Part shown: positions 17,674 through 26,899 of the stretch, piece after piece
Layout: the number at the start of each line of letters is the position of its first letter
How positions within the stretch are numbered: the stretch's first letter is position 1
Origin: JBGPEQ01 sp050180895
GTDB lineage: Bacteria; Pseudomonadota; Alphaproteobacteria; Dongiales; Dongiaceae
Reading direction: 5' to 3'
DNA length: 64,000 nt
NCBI GenBank assembly: GCA_050180895.1
Contig: JBFXDS010000002.1
Span: forward strand, 62,001 to 126,000
Made by a program: the position numbers and the translations under genes
The notes under the pieces: model-generated
Told to the model about the DNA's origin: nothing
Database searches by the model: none
Seen by the model: only the letters and a program-made list of their open reading frames with translations

Positions 17674-17979
17674 GACGATGGGTTGCGGCGATCCCTGATG
17701 GAGGCCCGGCTGATCAATTCGCCTTAACATTGACAAAGGTTGGTAAAGCCGTCGTAAAAGACGGCGGAAATTCAAGCGGTTGGGCCAGGTTTTTCGGCTC
17801 TCGACCGATGCCGTAGGGGTGCGGCGGTAACTTGAAATTAACGATGATGTTCAAAGTGGTTAGCGCCCTCGCTCAAGGTTAACCATGAGAAATCTGGCGA
17901 GGTGTCGATAAACCGATGAAATAGCTTCTAAAATTTTCCGAACCCCCGCAGCGCGCGGGTCGGTCACCGCCCGGGAGAT
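17674..17979. other. Intergenic region upstream of the giant coiled-coil gene
   Basis: These 306 bases hold no convincing gene. They are less GC-rich than their surroundings and contain several TTAA-type motifs: TTAACATT near 17720, TTAACGAT at 17838-17845 and the palindrome GGTTAACC at 17877-17884. They are the likely promoter region of the minus-strand coiled-coil gene. The TTAAC motifs resemble half-sites of the alphaproteobacterial cell-cycle regulator CtrA. Confidence 0.45.
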
Positions 17980-18900
17980 TCAGGCCCGGCCCGCCGGCGG
18001 TTCCCGATCGGCAAGTTCGGCGACCGGCGTGCCGAGCCAGCCCGCTTCGCGTTTCTGCCAGTACAACCGGCGAAGCTCGGTCGTCAGCAGGCCGGGCGCG
18101 CCGTTGCCGAGCGGCCGGCCGTCGACCTGGGTGACCGGCATGATGCCTCCGGCGGTCGAGGACAGGAATGCCTCGTCGGCTTCGCGCAACGCCTCGGGCG
18201 GCAGATCGGCCGCGATGCAGGGCACGCCGATCTCGCGCGCAAGATCGAACACGGTCTGCCGGGTGATGCCTTCGAGCATGTTGGTGCGCGGGGTCAGCAG
18301 CTGCTTGTCCTTGGCCAGGAAGAGGTTGAAACCCGGCCCCTCCGCCAGGAGGCCCGCGGGCGTGCACAGCACGGCGTTGTCGGCGCCGCGCTCGAGCGCC
18401 TCGAACAGGCCGCGCTGCAGGTCCATCCAGTTGAAGTTCTTGATGCGGGGATCGACCGCCTCCGTCGGCGTGCGCCGGTTGTCGACGATGGCGAGATCGA
18501 TGCCGGTCTCCTGCTTCTCCGGGCTGACGATCCAGATGTAGGGCAGGGCATAGGCGATGAAGCGGTTCTCGCACAGGCGCGGGTCGCGGTTGGCGAGCGA
18601 CTGCACCAGGCCGCGCGTCATGATCATCTGGACATAGGCGTTCTCGAAGCCGGCGCGCTCAACGCAGGTGGCGAGGATACGCTTCAGCCGCGCCGGATCG
18701 TATGGGCAGGCGAGCCGCATGCCCGCGGCGGAGCGCAGGAAGCGCGCGACATGGTCGTCGAGACGGAAGAAGTTGCCCTTCCACACGGAGACGGTGTCGT
18801 AGACGGCGTCGCCGCGCAGGAAGCCCAGGTCGAACACCGGCATCCGCGCCTCGTCGGCCGGGAGATACCTGCCGTCGATGAACGCAATTCCGTCGCTCAT
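17980..18900 (-). CDS. Class IV aminotransferase (branched-chain or D-amino acid type)
   Basis: This 306-residue fold-type IV PLP enzyme resembles IlvE/D-alanine aminotransferase. It has MPVFDLGFLRGDAVYDTVSVWKG near the start and the PLP-lysine region RIKNFNWMDLQRGLFEA. The cofactor loop EGPGFNLFLAKD has the family Glu, and the tail carries SSTAGGIMPVTQVDGRP. Members transaminate branched-chain or D-amino acids, or cleave aminodeoxychorismate. The ATG is at 18900. Convergent or divergent neighbours give no operon context, so the substrate stays open. Confidence 0.85.
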   Translation of the reverse strand: MSDGIAFIDGRYLPADEARMPVFDLGFLRGDAVYDTVSVWKGNFFRLDDHVARFLRSAAGMRLACPYDPARLKRILATCVERAGFENAYVQMIMTRGLVQSLANRDPRLCENRFIAYALPYIWIVSPEKQETGIDLAIVDNRRTPTEAVDPRIKNFNWMDLQRGLFEALERGADNAVLCTPAGLLAEGPGFNLFLAKDKQLLTPRTNMLEGITRQTVFDLAREIGVPCIAADLPPEALREADEAFLSSTAGGIMPVTQVDGRPLGNGAPGLLTTELRRLYWQKREAGWLGTPVAELADREPPAGRA

Positions 18901-19037
18901 GGGAACCTCTCTTGTCTACCGCAGCGAGCAGACAATGGCCATGCCGCGACCGTCAAGCGCCATCGCCTGTCCTCCGCGCCGTCCGGACGGTATGATGGAG
19001 GATCGGCCGACAGTATCCCTGGACCCAGTGAGGCGGA

Positions 19038-21635
19038 ATGATGGTGTTGCTGGAGCGCGACGATTGCCTCGACCAGCTCGACGCCGCGCTGCGCGACGCT
19101 GTCCGGGGCAGCGGCCGTATCGCCTTGGTCTACGGTGAAGCCGGCATCGGCAAGACCTCCCTCGTCGACCGCTTCGTCGCATTGCGCGGCCGCGGATGCC
19201 GCACGCTGTGGGGCCGCTGCGACTCCCTGTTCACCCCGCAGCCGCTGGGTCCCCTGCACGACGTGGCCGCGCAGCTGCCGGGCGAGCTGCAGCAGCAGAT
19301 GCAAGCGGCCGGCAGCCGGCTCGCGATCTTCGGCGCGTTCCTGCGCGCGCTGCAGAGCAGCCAGGCTCCGACCATTCTCGTCTTCGAGGACGTTCACTGG
19401 GCCGACGCCGCGACGCTCGATCTGCTGAAGTATCTCGGCCGCCGCCTCGGCAGTGTGCGCGCATTGGTCATCCTGACCTATCGCGACGACGAGATCGACC
19501 GCGAGCATCCTCTTTGGTCGGTGCTCGGCAATTTGCCGTTCCGCATGGTCCGCCGCCTGTTGGTGCCGCCCTTGTCCGAGGCGGCGGTGGCGACGCTCGC
19601 GCGACCCGTCGGACGTGCGGCACATGGACTCCATGCGCTCACCGGCGGCAACCCGTTCTTCGTCACCGAGCTGCTGGCGAGCTCCGGCGAAACCCTGCCG
19701 GCGACGATCCGCGAGGCCACCCTGGCCCGCGCCGTGCAGCTCTCCTCCGCCGCGCGGACGGTGCTCGATCTTTGCTCTGTCGTTCCTGACCGCGCGGAGA
19801 GATGGCTGCTGCAGGCCACGGACGATCCGCCCTTTGCCCTGATCGACGAATGCGCGCGGACGGGTCTGCTGACCGTCGAGGGCGACGCCGTGCGATTTCG
19901 GCACGAGCTGGCACGGCAGGCCGTGGAAAGCGCGTTGCCGGCGGCCGGCGCGCAGGCCTTGCATGCGCGGATTCTGGCCGCATTGCTCGCTCACGGAGAC
20001 GACCGAGTCCCGCTGGCGCGGATCGTACATCACGCGGCCGGGGCGCAGGATGGCGCGGCCGTTCGCCGCTACGCGCCGGCGGCGGCGCGCCAAGCCGCAT
20101 CGCTCGGCGCGCATCGCGAGGCGGCTGACCACTACGGCACGGCCCTGCGACACGCGGATGCGGCCGACGTCGAAGAGCGTGCGTCGCTGCTCGAGAACCA
20201 TGCCTATGAGTTGTATGTCACCGGGCAGATCGCATCGGGCGTCGAGGGGCGTCATGCGGCGCTCGAGCTGCGACGGCGGCAGGGCGATCGGGCCAAGGAG
20301 GGCGACAATCTTCGCTGGCTGTCGCGCCTGAACTGGTTCCTCGGTCGCCACGCAGGGGCCATGCGCCAGGCTCAGGACTCCATCGAGGTGCTGGAGGCGT
20401 TGCCGCCCGGGCCGGAACTGGCGATGGCCTACAGCAATCGGGCGCAGCTGCACATGCTGGAGGACGATGACCGGGAGTCCATCGAATGGGGCAATCGCGC
20501 CCTCGATCTGGCCGAAGGCTTGTCCCTGGCCGAGGTGCGCATCCATGCCTTGAACAACGTCGGCGCCGCGCAGCTTCACCGCGGCGGTCGGCAGGGATGG
20601 GCGAATCTGGAGCAAAGCCTGCGGCTCGCCTTGGAGCATGACATGCACGAGCATGTCTGCCGCGCCTACACCAACCTGTCCTGGGAGGCGCTGGTCGGGC
20701 GCGACTATGCGCTGGCCCATAGGTACTTCGATGCCGGATTGTCCTACACGATGGAGCGCGAGCTCGACTCCTGGAACGAGTACATGCTGGGCGCCCGCGC
20801 GCGCGCCCACCTGGAGCAGGGCCGCTGGCAGCAGGCGACGGCCGACGCCGAGACCGTCCTGCAGGCGAGCCGGGTGCCGATCCAGCGCATCAGTCCGCTG
20901 CTGGTGCTCGGGCTGGTGCGCGTGCGGCGTGGCGATCCCGGCGGAGAGGAGCTCCTCGACGAAGCCCGGGAGCTGGCGCTGCCCACGCGCGCGGTGATGC
21001 GCATCGGTCCGACGGCCGCGGCGCGTGCGGAGGCGGCTTGGCTCAGAGGGCAAAACGACCTGTGCTGCGAGGAGGCCCGCCTCGGTTACGAATGGGCACG
21101 GCGCAAGAGCGACTCGCGGCTGGCGGGACAGCTCGCCTTCTGGCTGTGGCGCGCGGGCGGCGCGCCGGAGACTTCCAACCCGCCGGCAACGCCTTTCGAG
21201 CACCAGATGAGCGGCGACTGGCGGCGGGCGGCGGACGAATGGCAGCGGCTGGGCTGCCCCTATGAGGAGGCCCTGGCACTGGCCGACGGCGACAGCTTTG
21301 CACGCCTGCGGTCCCTGGCGATCCTCGATCAGCTGGGCGCGGCGCGGGTCGCGGCGATCCTGCGCCGGAACCTGCGGGCCGAAGGCGTCCGCCAAATTCC
21401 GCGGGGCGCGCGGCCGGCGACGAAACGGAACCCGGCGGGATTGACGGCCCGGGAGATGGACATCCTGAGGCTGCTCGTGGACGGACTCAGCAATCGGCGC
21501 ATCGCCGAGCAGCTCTGCATCTCGGCAAAGACCGTCGATCATCACGTCTCCGCGGTCCTGGCGAAGCTCGAGGTCGAGTCCCGCGAACAGGCGGCGGCCC
21601 GTGCGGTCGACGGCGGGCTGGTAGCCTCGAGATAG
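19038..21635 (+). CDS. Large ATP-dependent LuxR-family regulator (LAL/MalT-like)
   Basis: This 865-residue protein begins with a STAND-type ATPase domain: Walker A GEAGIGKTS (near residues 33-41) and Walker B ILVFEDVHWADA. The middle is helical and TPR-like (about 330-700). The last 70 residues are a LuxR helix-turn-helix (LTAREMDILRLLVDGLSNRRIAEQL...KTVDHHVSAVLAKL). Such proteins bind an inducer, hydrolyse ATP, multimerise and activate a nearby operon. A pair of direct repeats overlapping its stop codon lies before the next gene (DUF4242) and is a natural candidate for its binding site. Confidence 0.9.
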   Translation: MMVLLERDDCLDQLDAALRDAVRGSGRIALVYGEAGIGKTSLVDRFVALRGRGCRTLWGRCDSLFTPQPLGPLHDVAAQLPGELQQQMQAAGSRLAIFGAFLRALQSSQAPTILVFEDVHWADAATLDLLKYLGRRLGSVRALVILTYRDDEIDREHPLWSVLGNLPFRMVRRLLVPPLSEAAVATLARPVGRAAHGLHALTGGNPFFVTELLASSGETLPATIREATLARAVQLSSAARTVLDLCSVVPDRAERWLLQATDDPPFALIDECARTGLLTVEGDAVRFRHELARQAVESALPAAGAQALHARILAALLAHGDDRVPLARIVHHAAGAQDGAAVRRYAPAAARQAASLGAHREAADHYGTALRHADAADVEERASLLENHAYELYVTGQIASGVEGRHAALELRRRQGDRAKEGDNLRWLSRLNWFLGRHAGAMRQAQDSIEVLEALPPGPELAMAYSNRAQLHMLEDDDRESIEWGNRALDLAEGLSLAEVRIHALNNVGAAQLHRGGRQGWANLEQSLRLALEHDMHEHVCRAYTNLSWEALVGRDYALAHRYFDAGLSYTMERELDSWNEYMLGARARAHLEQGRWQQATADAETVLQASRVPIQRISPLLVLGLVRVRRGDPGGEELLDEARELALPTRAVMRIGPTAAARAEAAWLRGQNDLCCEEARLGYEWARRKSDSRLAGQLAFWLWRAGGAPETSNPPATPFEHQMSGDWRRAADEWQRLGCPYEEALALADGDSFARLRSLAILDQLGAARVAAILRRNLRAEGVRQIPRGARPATKRNPAGLTAREMDILRLLVDGLSNRRIAEQLCISAKTVDHHVSAVLAKLEVESREQAAARAVDGGLVASR

Positions 21636-21660
21636 GGAACCGGCGGCCCAAGATAGGGAA
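21630..21660 (+). promoter_or_regulatory. Paired direct repeats AGATAGGGAA before the DUF4242 gene
   Basis: AGATAGGGAA occurs at 21630-21639 and again at 21651-21660, 21 bp apart, which is two helical turns. The first copy contains the stop codon of the LuxR-family gene. The pair ends 71 bp before the DUF4242 start, a position fitting an activator site. Identical spacing on one DNA face suggests a tandem-binding regulator, most simply the adjacent LuxR protein. Confidence 0.45.
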
Positions 21661-21731
21661 TGCCTCCCGATGCGGGGCCCGGCCGCGGCCGCTAGCTTCC
21701 CGCCGGTTGAACCGCGGAACAGGAGGCAAAA

Positions 21732-22004
21732 ATGCCGCGCTACCTCATCGAACGGACGTTTCCCGACGGGCTCAAGGTTCCCATGACGGCCGAAGGTGCT
21801 CAGGCCTGTCTGGGCGTCGTCGGCCGCAATGCCGAAGACGGCGTCACCTGGGTTCACTCCTATGTCACGCCCGACAAGAAGAAGACCTTCTGCATCTACG
21901 ATTCGCCGACTCCGGAAGCCGTCCGGCGCGTCGCCGACCGCAATGGCCTGCCCGTGGATCGCATCACCGAAGTTCGCGTCCTCGATCCCTATTTCTATGT
22001 GTAG
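21732..22004 (+). CDS. DUF4242 (SCO4226-like) small protein
   Basis: This 90-residue protein matches the DUF4242 pattern (MPRYLIERTFPDGL...GVTWVHSYVTPDKKKTFCIYDSPTPEAVRRVA...NGLPVDRITEVRVLDPYFY). Some family members bind nickel in crystals, but no physiological role is established. AGGAGG lies 5 bases upstream of the ATG. It sits 97 bp after the LuxR-family regulator and behind paired direct repeats, so it is probably that regulator's target. Confidence 0.85.
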   Translation: MPRYLIERTFPDGLKVPMTAEGAQACLGVVGRNAEDGVTWVHSYVTPDKKKTFCIYDSPTPEAVRRVADRNGLPVDRITEVRVLDPYFYV

Positions 22005-22100
22005 AGGCGCGGTGCGCGCGCCCATCTCGCCACATCCGCGGTCGTCGACGCCGGACGGAACGCGGGCGCGCGCAACGCGCTTCTATCCGACAGCGATTCG

Positions 22101-22108
22101 TTAACCAT
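22101..22108 (+). promoter_or_regulatory. TTAACCAT motif upstream of the TPR-2OG gene
   Basis: TTAACCAT stands 32 bp before the next start codon. It equals the second half of the CtrA box known in Alphaproteobacteria. A single 8-mer is weak evidence on its own. Confidence 0.25.
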
Positions 22109-22140
22109 AGATTCGCAATTGCCGTGCTACGGACGTGGCC

Positions 22141-23502
22141 ATGTCCGTCTCGGCCGCTCCGCGTATCGATCTCGCCGGCATCGACGACTACCTCGCGCTC
22201 GCCGCGCAATGCGTGAAGGCCGGCGCGATCGAGGACGCGATCGTCACGCTGCGGGCGGCGCACGCCACGGCGCCGCACCATCTCGGCGTCCTCAGCAACC
22301 TCGGGGGGCTGCTGTCGCGGCAGGGACGGCATGACGAAGCGCTGACGGTCCTGCGCCGGGCCCTGGCGCAGACGCCGAACGCCGCCGCGGCCCACTGCAA
22401 CCTCGCCGTCGGCCTGCGCGCGGCCGAGGATACGGCGGCAGCCGTCCGGCATTTCGAGGAAGCGCTGGCCCGCAAGCCCGACTTCGCGGACGCCCATCGC
22501 GGGCTCGGCGACGCCCTGCTCGATCTGGATCGGCTGGCCGAAGCCGCCGCCGCCTATAACCGCGCCGTGAGGCTGCGGCGCGATCCGGCGCGACTGCCCA
22601 CGCCGGCGCCGCGGCTCCATGGCAACCGCAGCCGGCTCCGCCACGATGCCGAGCAGCTCCGCTATCTCATCGGACGCGGGGCGCTGCCGGCCGAATTCGA
22701 GGACGTGGCCGCGCGCTACGACCGCGTCGCCGCATTCCTGTGGGAGCCGAGCCTCGGCGCGCCGGCGGCGGAGATTCCCGACCGGCTCGCGGCCATGATC
22801 GCGCCCACCTACGACCGCCTGATCCATCGGCCGTCCGCCGACGCGATCCCGGCCGGCGCGCTTAACCCGCATCTGGACGTCGGCCGCATCGAGGCCGGTT
22901 ATCTGAACGGGGGACGCGGCCTCTGCTTCTTCGACGGCCTGCTGAGCGACGAGGCGCTGGCGCGGCTGCTCGCCTTCGCGCGCGAGTCGACCGTGTGGTT
23001 CCATCATCGCTACGGCAACGGCTATCTCGGCGCCTTCTTCGAGGACGGCTTCTGCTGCCCCCTGCTGGTGCAGATCGCCGAGGAGCTGCGGCTGGCGCTG
23101 CCGCGCATCTTCGGCCGCCATCCGCTGCGGCGTCTATGGGCCTTCAAGTACGACAGCCGGCTCGGCGGCATCCCGCTGCACGCCGATGCCGCCGCCATCA
23201 ACGTCAATTTCTGGCTGACGCCGGACGATGCCAACCGCGATCCCGCCGGCGGCGGGCTGGTCGTCTGGGACAGGAGCGCGCCCGCCGATTGCGATTTCGG
23301 ACGCTTCGTCAAGGACGAGGCGGCGATCCGCACCCGGCTGGCGGAGAACGGGGCGAAGGCCGTCGCCGTTCCCTACCGGCAGAACCGCGCGGTGATCTTC
23401 GACTCCGATCTCTATCACGAGACCGGCCCGCTCGACTTCCGCGACGGCTACGAGAACCGCCGCATCAACGTGACCATGCTGTTCGGCAAGCGCGGCCGGT
23501 GA
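22141..23502 (+). CDS. TPR protein fused to a 2-oxoglutarate/Fe(II) oxygenase domain
   Basis: This 453-residue protein (ATG 22141; a GTG at 22135 is in frame) starts with about four TPR units (residues 15-150, for example VLSNLGGLLSRQGRHDEALTVLRRAL). The C-terminal 200 residues form a 2OG-Fe(II) dioxygenase. The iron motif HxD is in IPLHADAAAINV, the distal His in YHETGPLD, and the 2OG-binding Arg in NRRINVTMLFG. The enzyme would hydroxylate a protein or peptide substrate recruited by the TPRs. The target is unknown and the surrounding genes give no hint. Confidence 0.8.
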   Translation: MSVSAAPRIDLAGIDDYLALAAQCVKAGAIEDAIVTLRAAHATAPHHLGVLSNLGGLLSRQGRHDEALTVLRRALAQTPNAAAAHCNLAVGLRAAEDTAAAVRHFEEALARKPDFADAHRGLGDALLDLDRLAEAAAAYNRAVRLRRDPARLPTPAPRLHGNRSRLRHDAEQLRYLIGRGALPAEFEDVAARYDRVAAFLWEPSLGAPAAEIPDRLAAMIAPTYDRLIHRPSADAIPAGALNPHLDVGRIEAGYLNGGRGLCFFDGLLSDEALARLLAFARESTVWFHHRYGNGYLGAFFEDGFCCPLLVQIAEELRLALPRIFGRHPLRRLWAFKYDSRLGGIPLHADAAAINVNFWLTPDDANRDPAGGGLVVWDRSAPADCDFGRFVKDEAAIRTRLAENGAKAVAVPYRQNRAVIFDSDLYHETGPLDFRDGYENRRINVTMLFGKRGR

Positions 23503-23534
23503 CGCCAAGCGGCGGCGCGCCGCCCGCGATCCGC

Positions 23535-24806
23535 TCAGGCCGCGCGCAGCGCCGCGCACAACCGATCGACCTCGGCATGCGTGTTGTAGTGGCAGAGGCC
23601 GATGCGCAGCAGGCCGCCCTCGTTGCCGAGGCCGAGGCGCTCGACGACCTCCGTCGCATAGAAGTCTCCGTCCCAGACGAAAATGTTCTCCGCCGCGAGC
23701 GTCGCAGCGACGTCGGCGGGCCTGCGCCCGGCGATGGTGATGGAGAAGGTCGGCACGCGCTTGTGCAGCCGGTCGCGGGCGGTGATGCCCTGCACCGTGA
23801 GGCCGCGGATCTCCGCCAGGCCGTCGAGGAGATGGGCCGCGAGGCCGGCTTCGTACGCCACCATCGCCGCCATGGCGGCGTGGACGTTGCGGCGCCGGCC
23901 GCTCATCGACGCGAACGTCGCCGCATGTGCCGCGCCCATGCTCCGGCCGAGCCAGTCGAGATACTCGACGGCGCCGAGCGTGCCGGCCTGGCTCTCGAAG
24001 GCCGGGGTGCCGGTCTCGAACTTGGTCGGCAGCTCGTCGGATGCCGGGCGCACCTTGTAGGCGTCGAGCTCGTCCAGAAGGGCGCGCCGCCCCCACAGGA
24101 TGCCCTGGTGCGGCCCGAAGAACTTATAGGCCGAGCAGACCAGGAAGTCGCAGTCGATGGCCTGCACGTCGGTCGGCGCGTGCGGCACATACTGCACGGC
24201 GTCGACATAGACGAGGCCGCCGACGGCGTGGACCATCCTGGCGATCGCCGCCACGTCGTTGATCGTGCCGAGCGCGTTGCTGGCATAGTTCACCGCCGCC
24301 AGGCGCGTGCGCTCGTTGACGAGCGAGGGCAGGGTATCCAACCGGTATTCGAAGGTCGCCGGATCGAAGTCGAGCCAGCGCACGGTCAGGCCGAGATCGC
24401 GCGCCAGCAGCAGCCAGGGCGCGACGTTGCCGTCGTGATCCATGCGCGTGACGATGATCTCGTCGCCGGCCCGGAAGCGGCGGCCGAGGCTGCGCGAGAT
24501 CGCGAAGGTGAGCGTGGTCATGTTCTGGCCGAAGACGATCTCCTCGGGCGCCGGCGCGTTGAGGAGATCGGCCATGGCGCGGTGCGCCTCTTCGCTCAGC
24601 GCGTCGGAGTCGCGCGAGGTGACGAAGGGGCCGCCGGAGTTGGCGTTGGTGCGCGTCAGATACTCGCCGATGCGCTCGATGACGTGCCGGGGCACCTGCG
24701 TTCCGCCGGGCGCATCGAAGAACAGGCGCGCGCGATTGCCGTCGGCGACGGCGAGCGCGGGAAACTCGGCGCGGACATGGTCCACGTTCCAGGCGTTCGA
24801 GGGCAT
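23535..24806 (-). CDS. Class V aminotransferase, cysteine-desulfurase-like (VC1184 subfamily)
   Basis: This 423-residue fold-type I PLP enzyme has FFDAPGGTQVP near the N-terminus, the PLP His/Asp region ITRMDHDGNVAPW, YVDAVQYVPHAP, and the Schiff-base lysine in CSAYKFFGPHQG. The overall pattern matches the cysteine-desulfurase family protein subgroup often labelled VC1184, whose activity is poorly defined. I see no mobile cysteine loop of IscS type, so sulfur transfer to an IscU-like partner is unlikely. It stands alone between two minus-strand and plus-strand neighbours. Confidence 0.8.
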   Translation of the reverse strand: MPSNAWNVDHVRAEFPALAVADGNRARLFFDAPGGTQVPRHVIERIGEYLTRTNANSGGPFVTSRDSDALSEEAHRAMADLLNAPAPEEIVFGQNMTTLTFAISRSLGRRFRAGDEIIVTRMDHDGNVAPWLLLARDLGLTVRWLDFDPATFEYRLDTLPSLVNERTRLAAVNYASNALGTINDVAAIARMVHAVGGLVYVDAVQYVPHAPTDVQAIDCDFLVCSAYKFFGPHQGILWGRRALLDELDAYKVRPASDELPTKFETGTPAFESQAGTLGAVEYLDWLGRSMGAAHAATFASMSGRRRNVHAAMAAMVAYEAGLAAHLLDGLAEIRGLTVQGITARDRLHKRVPTFSITIAGRRPADVAATLAAENIFVWDGDFYATEVVERLGLGNEGGLLRIGLCHYNTHAEVDRLCAALRAA

Positions 24807-24903
24807 CGGAATGCGGCGCGATTGTTGCGGGACGTGCCGCCAGAGTTAGCCGTTCAGGCGGCGGCTGTCCACGCCGCGCAGATCGCGATCATCCCCCGGC
24901 CGG

Positions 24904-24945
24904 CCGCGAGTCGGGGCGGTCAGGCCGCGAGGCGGGGCGGTCAGG
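24904..24945. repeat. 21-bp tandem duplication at the end of the second coiled-coil gene
   Basis: Two 21-bp units (24904-24924 and 24925-24945) differ by one base. The second unit contains the stop codon of the gene at 24941-26899. Being a multiple of three, the first unit repeats the stop in the same frame, which looks like a small slippage duplication. Confidence 0.6.
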
Positions 24946-26899
24946 CCGCGGCGATGCGGAAGACCTTGTCGGAGATCATCTCTTCCGGCGCGAGCGGGGA
25001 CGCTGCCGATGGTTGCTCGTCCTTGGCCGCGTCGCGTGCGGGAGCGGGGGTCGGCATCGCCGGAGCGATCGCCGGCAACTGGTTTGCGGCCGCCGATCCG
25101 AGCTGCCCCTTGATCATGGCGACGGCGTTGGTCAGCACGATCTCCATGCGCCGGTCGTACTCGGCGCGCCACTTCGCCTCGGCAGTGGCCATGCGCTCGG
25201 CCTCGCTCTTGCGCCAAGCCGCCTCGGCGGCCGCCAGCCGTTCGCCGTCGCCGCGTCGCCAGGCGACTTCCGCGGCGGCCATGCGCATATCGTAGAGCGC
25301 CGACAGCTGGCTTTCGACGGCGGCGATCTGCTGCTGCGTCGCCGCCAACGCCTCCGCTTCGGCTTGCGCGCGGCGGACGGCCTCGGCCGCATCCCAGGAC
25401 GCCTTGGCCGCGGCCAGCCGCTCGGTCTCTTCGCTCTGCCAGGTCGCCCGCGCCGCCGTCAGGGCCTCGTCGATCTTGCTCTGCAATCCGGGGCCGGCCG
25501 CAGCTTTCAGGGCCGCCTCCTGCTGCCGGAGGCGGTCCGCCCACTGGCTTTCGATGGCGGCAACTCTCTCTTTGAATTTGGCCTGCCAGGCGGCTTCGAG
25601 GGCCGCCAGCCGTTCCTGGTACTGCTGGGCCAGCTTGGCCTCGGCGGCCGCCAGCTTGTCCGCATACTCCGCCCGCAGCCTTGCTTCGATCGCGGCCGTC
25701 GCGGCCTCGGCGCTCGCCGTGCCCGCCTGCGCTTCGCGGTGCGAGGCCTCCTCGCGCCATCGCGTTTCGGCAGCGGCCAGTTCCTGCTGATGCCGGGCGG
25801 CGATCCGAGCCTCGACGGCCGCCACCTGCCGCTCCAGCTCGGCGCGCCACTCCGTCTCGATGGCGCTGCGACGCGCCGATTCCTCGGCCTGCCAGGCCTC
25901 GCGCTCGGCCGCCGACCGGCGCGCCTCGCCGATCTGCCATTCGGCCCGTGCGTCCGCCAGGCGGCGCTCAGCATGCGCGGCCCACTCCGCGCGCGTCGCG
26001 GCCAACGCCTCGGCCTGCTCGACCTTCCAGCGTTGCCGCGCCTCGTCGAGCAACCCGTCGATGTCGACCGCGGGACCGCCGTCGCGGCCGGGCCGCCCTG
26101 CCTGCTTGACGCGCCAACGCGCCTCGAGCGCTGCGATCTGTTCCTTATGCCGCGCCGTGAGTCGGGCTTCGGTGGCCGCCACCTGCCGCTCGACCTCGGC
26201 CCGCCACGTCTCTTCGAGCGCCGCGGCGCGCGCCGTCTCCTCGGTCGTCAGCAGGCCTTCGATCAGCGACAGCTGTTCCTGATGCTTGGTGCGGATGCGG
26301 GCCTCCGCCGCCGCCACCTGGCGCACGGTTTCCGCCCGCCATTCGGCCTGCGCCGCCGCAATGTACTGCTCGACCGCGATGCGGACCTCGTCGCTCGCTT
26401 CGACCTCGGGCGGCATCTGCGGGAGCTGCTGCGGCGCATCTCCCGGGAGCCGGATGACGTTGTCCGCCAGATCGACGGGAGACAGGCCGTTCACGGCCGC
26501 CGCTTGTTCCTCCGACTCGCGCTCGACGAGCGGGTCGGTCACGCTGATCTGCAGCGACCCTTTGGTCTTGGCAAGATCGCAGTCGATGGGGTCGGGGGTG
26601 AGGACGAAGACCTCGAGCGTATGGGTCGCGCCGTTGGTTTCGGCCGCCAGGAAGGCGACCTCGTCCATCTCGTGCGGCAGGACGGTCCAGCTGCGGCCGG
26701 CCTTGCACTGGCCGGCGGTGAGCGACGCGCCCGGCGGCAGCCCGTCGATGATGATGCGGTCGCCGCCGCCGACGCCGATCGGCGCCAGCTGCGTGCGCAG
26801 GTCGAGCGGCACGCGGCGCGCCGAGTCGCCGTTCAGAAGGGACCTGATTGCCTGCGAAATCGGTGCCTGGGACCCTGAGGGGCGGCCGCCATTAAGCAT
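24941..26899 (-). CDS. 15-residue-repeat coiled-coil protein, paralogue 2
   Basis: This 652-residue protein has the same N-terminal domain as its two paralogues (about 22-130, VPLDLRTQLAPIGVGGGDRIIIDGLPPGASLTAGQ...LEVFVLTPDP). A long helix runs from about 170 to 600, with Trp spaced exactly 15 residues apart over several consecutive units (around residues 300-370). No transmembrane helix or SH3b domain is present, so it is probably soluble. The C-terminal helix end (AKWRAEYDRRMEIVLTNA and KGQLGSAAA) is shared with paralogue 3. Function unknown; it could co-assemble with the membrane-anchored paralogue at 13825-17673. Confidence 0.8.
   Translation of the reverse strand: MLNGGRPSGSQAPISQAIRSLLNGDSARRVPLDLRTQLAPIGVGGGDRIIIDGLPPGASLTAGQCKAGRSWTVLPHEMDEVAFLAAETNGATHTLEVFVLTPDPIDCDLAKTKGSLQISVTDPLVERESEEQAAAVNGLSPVDLADNVIRLPGDAPQQLPQMPPEVEASDEVRIAVEQYIAAAQAEWRAETVRQVAAAEARIRTKHQEQLSLIEGLLTTEETARAAALEETWRAEVERQVAATEARLTARHKEQIAALEARWRVKQAGRPGRDGGPAVDIDGLLDEARQRWKVEQAEALAATRAEWAAHAERRLADARAEWQIGEARRSAAEREAWQAEESARRSAIETEWRAELERQVAAVEARIAARHQQELAAAETRWREEASHREAQAGTASAEAATAAIEARLRAEYADKLAAAEAKLAQQYQERLAALEAAWQAKFKERVAAIESQWADRLRQQEAALKAAAGPGLQSKIDEALTAARATWQSEETERLAAAKASWDAAEAVRRAQAEAEALAATQQQIAAVESQLSALYDMRMAAAEVAWRRGDGERLAAAEAAWRKSEAERMATAEAKWRAEYDRRMEIVLTNAVAMIKGQLGSAAANQLPAIAPAMPTPAPARDAAKDEQPSAASPLAPEEMISDKVFRIAAA

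Noticed and set aside
14543..17727. Long open frames on the + strand opposite the giant coiled-coil gene
   Set aside because: They are antisense shadows of a repetitive, GC-rich gene: Arg/Ser/Ala-rich translations without domain patterns or ribosome-binding sites.
18897..22025. A 1042-residue minus-strand frame across the LuxR-family gene
   Set aside because: The opposite strand has a complete ATPase-TPR-LuxR protein with all motifs; the minus frame has none.
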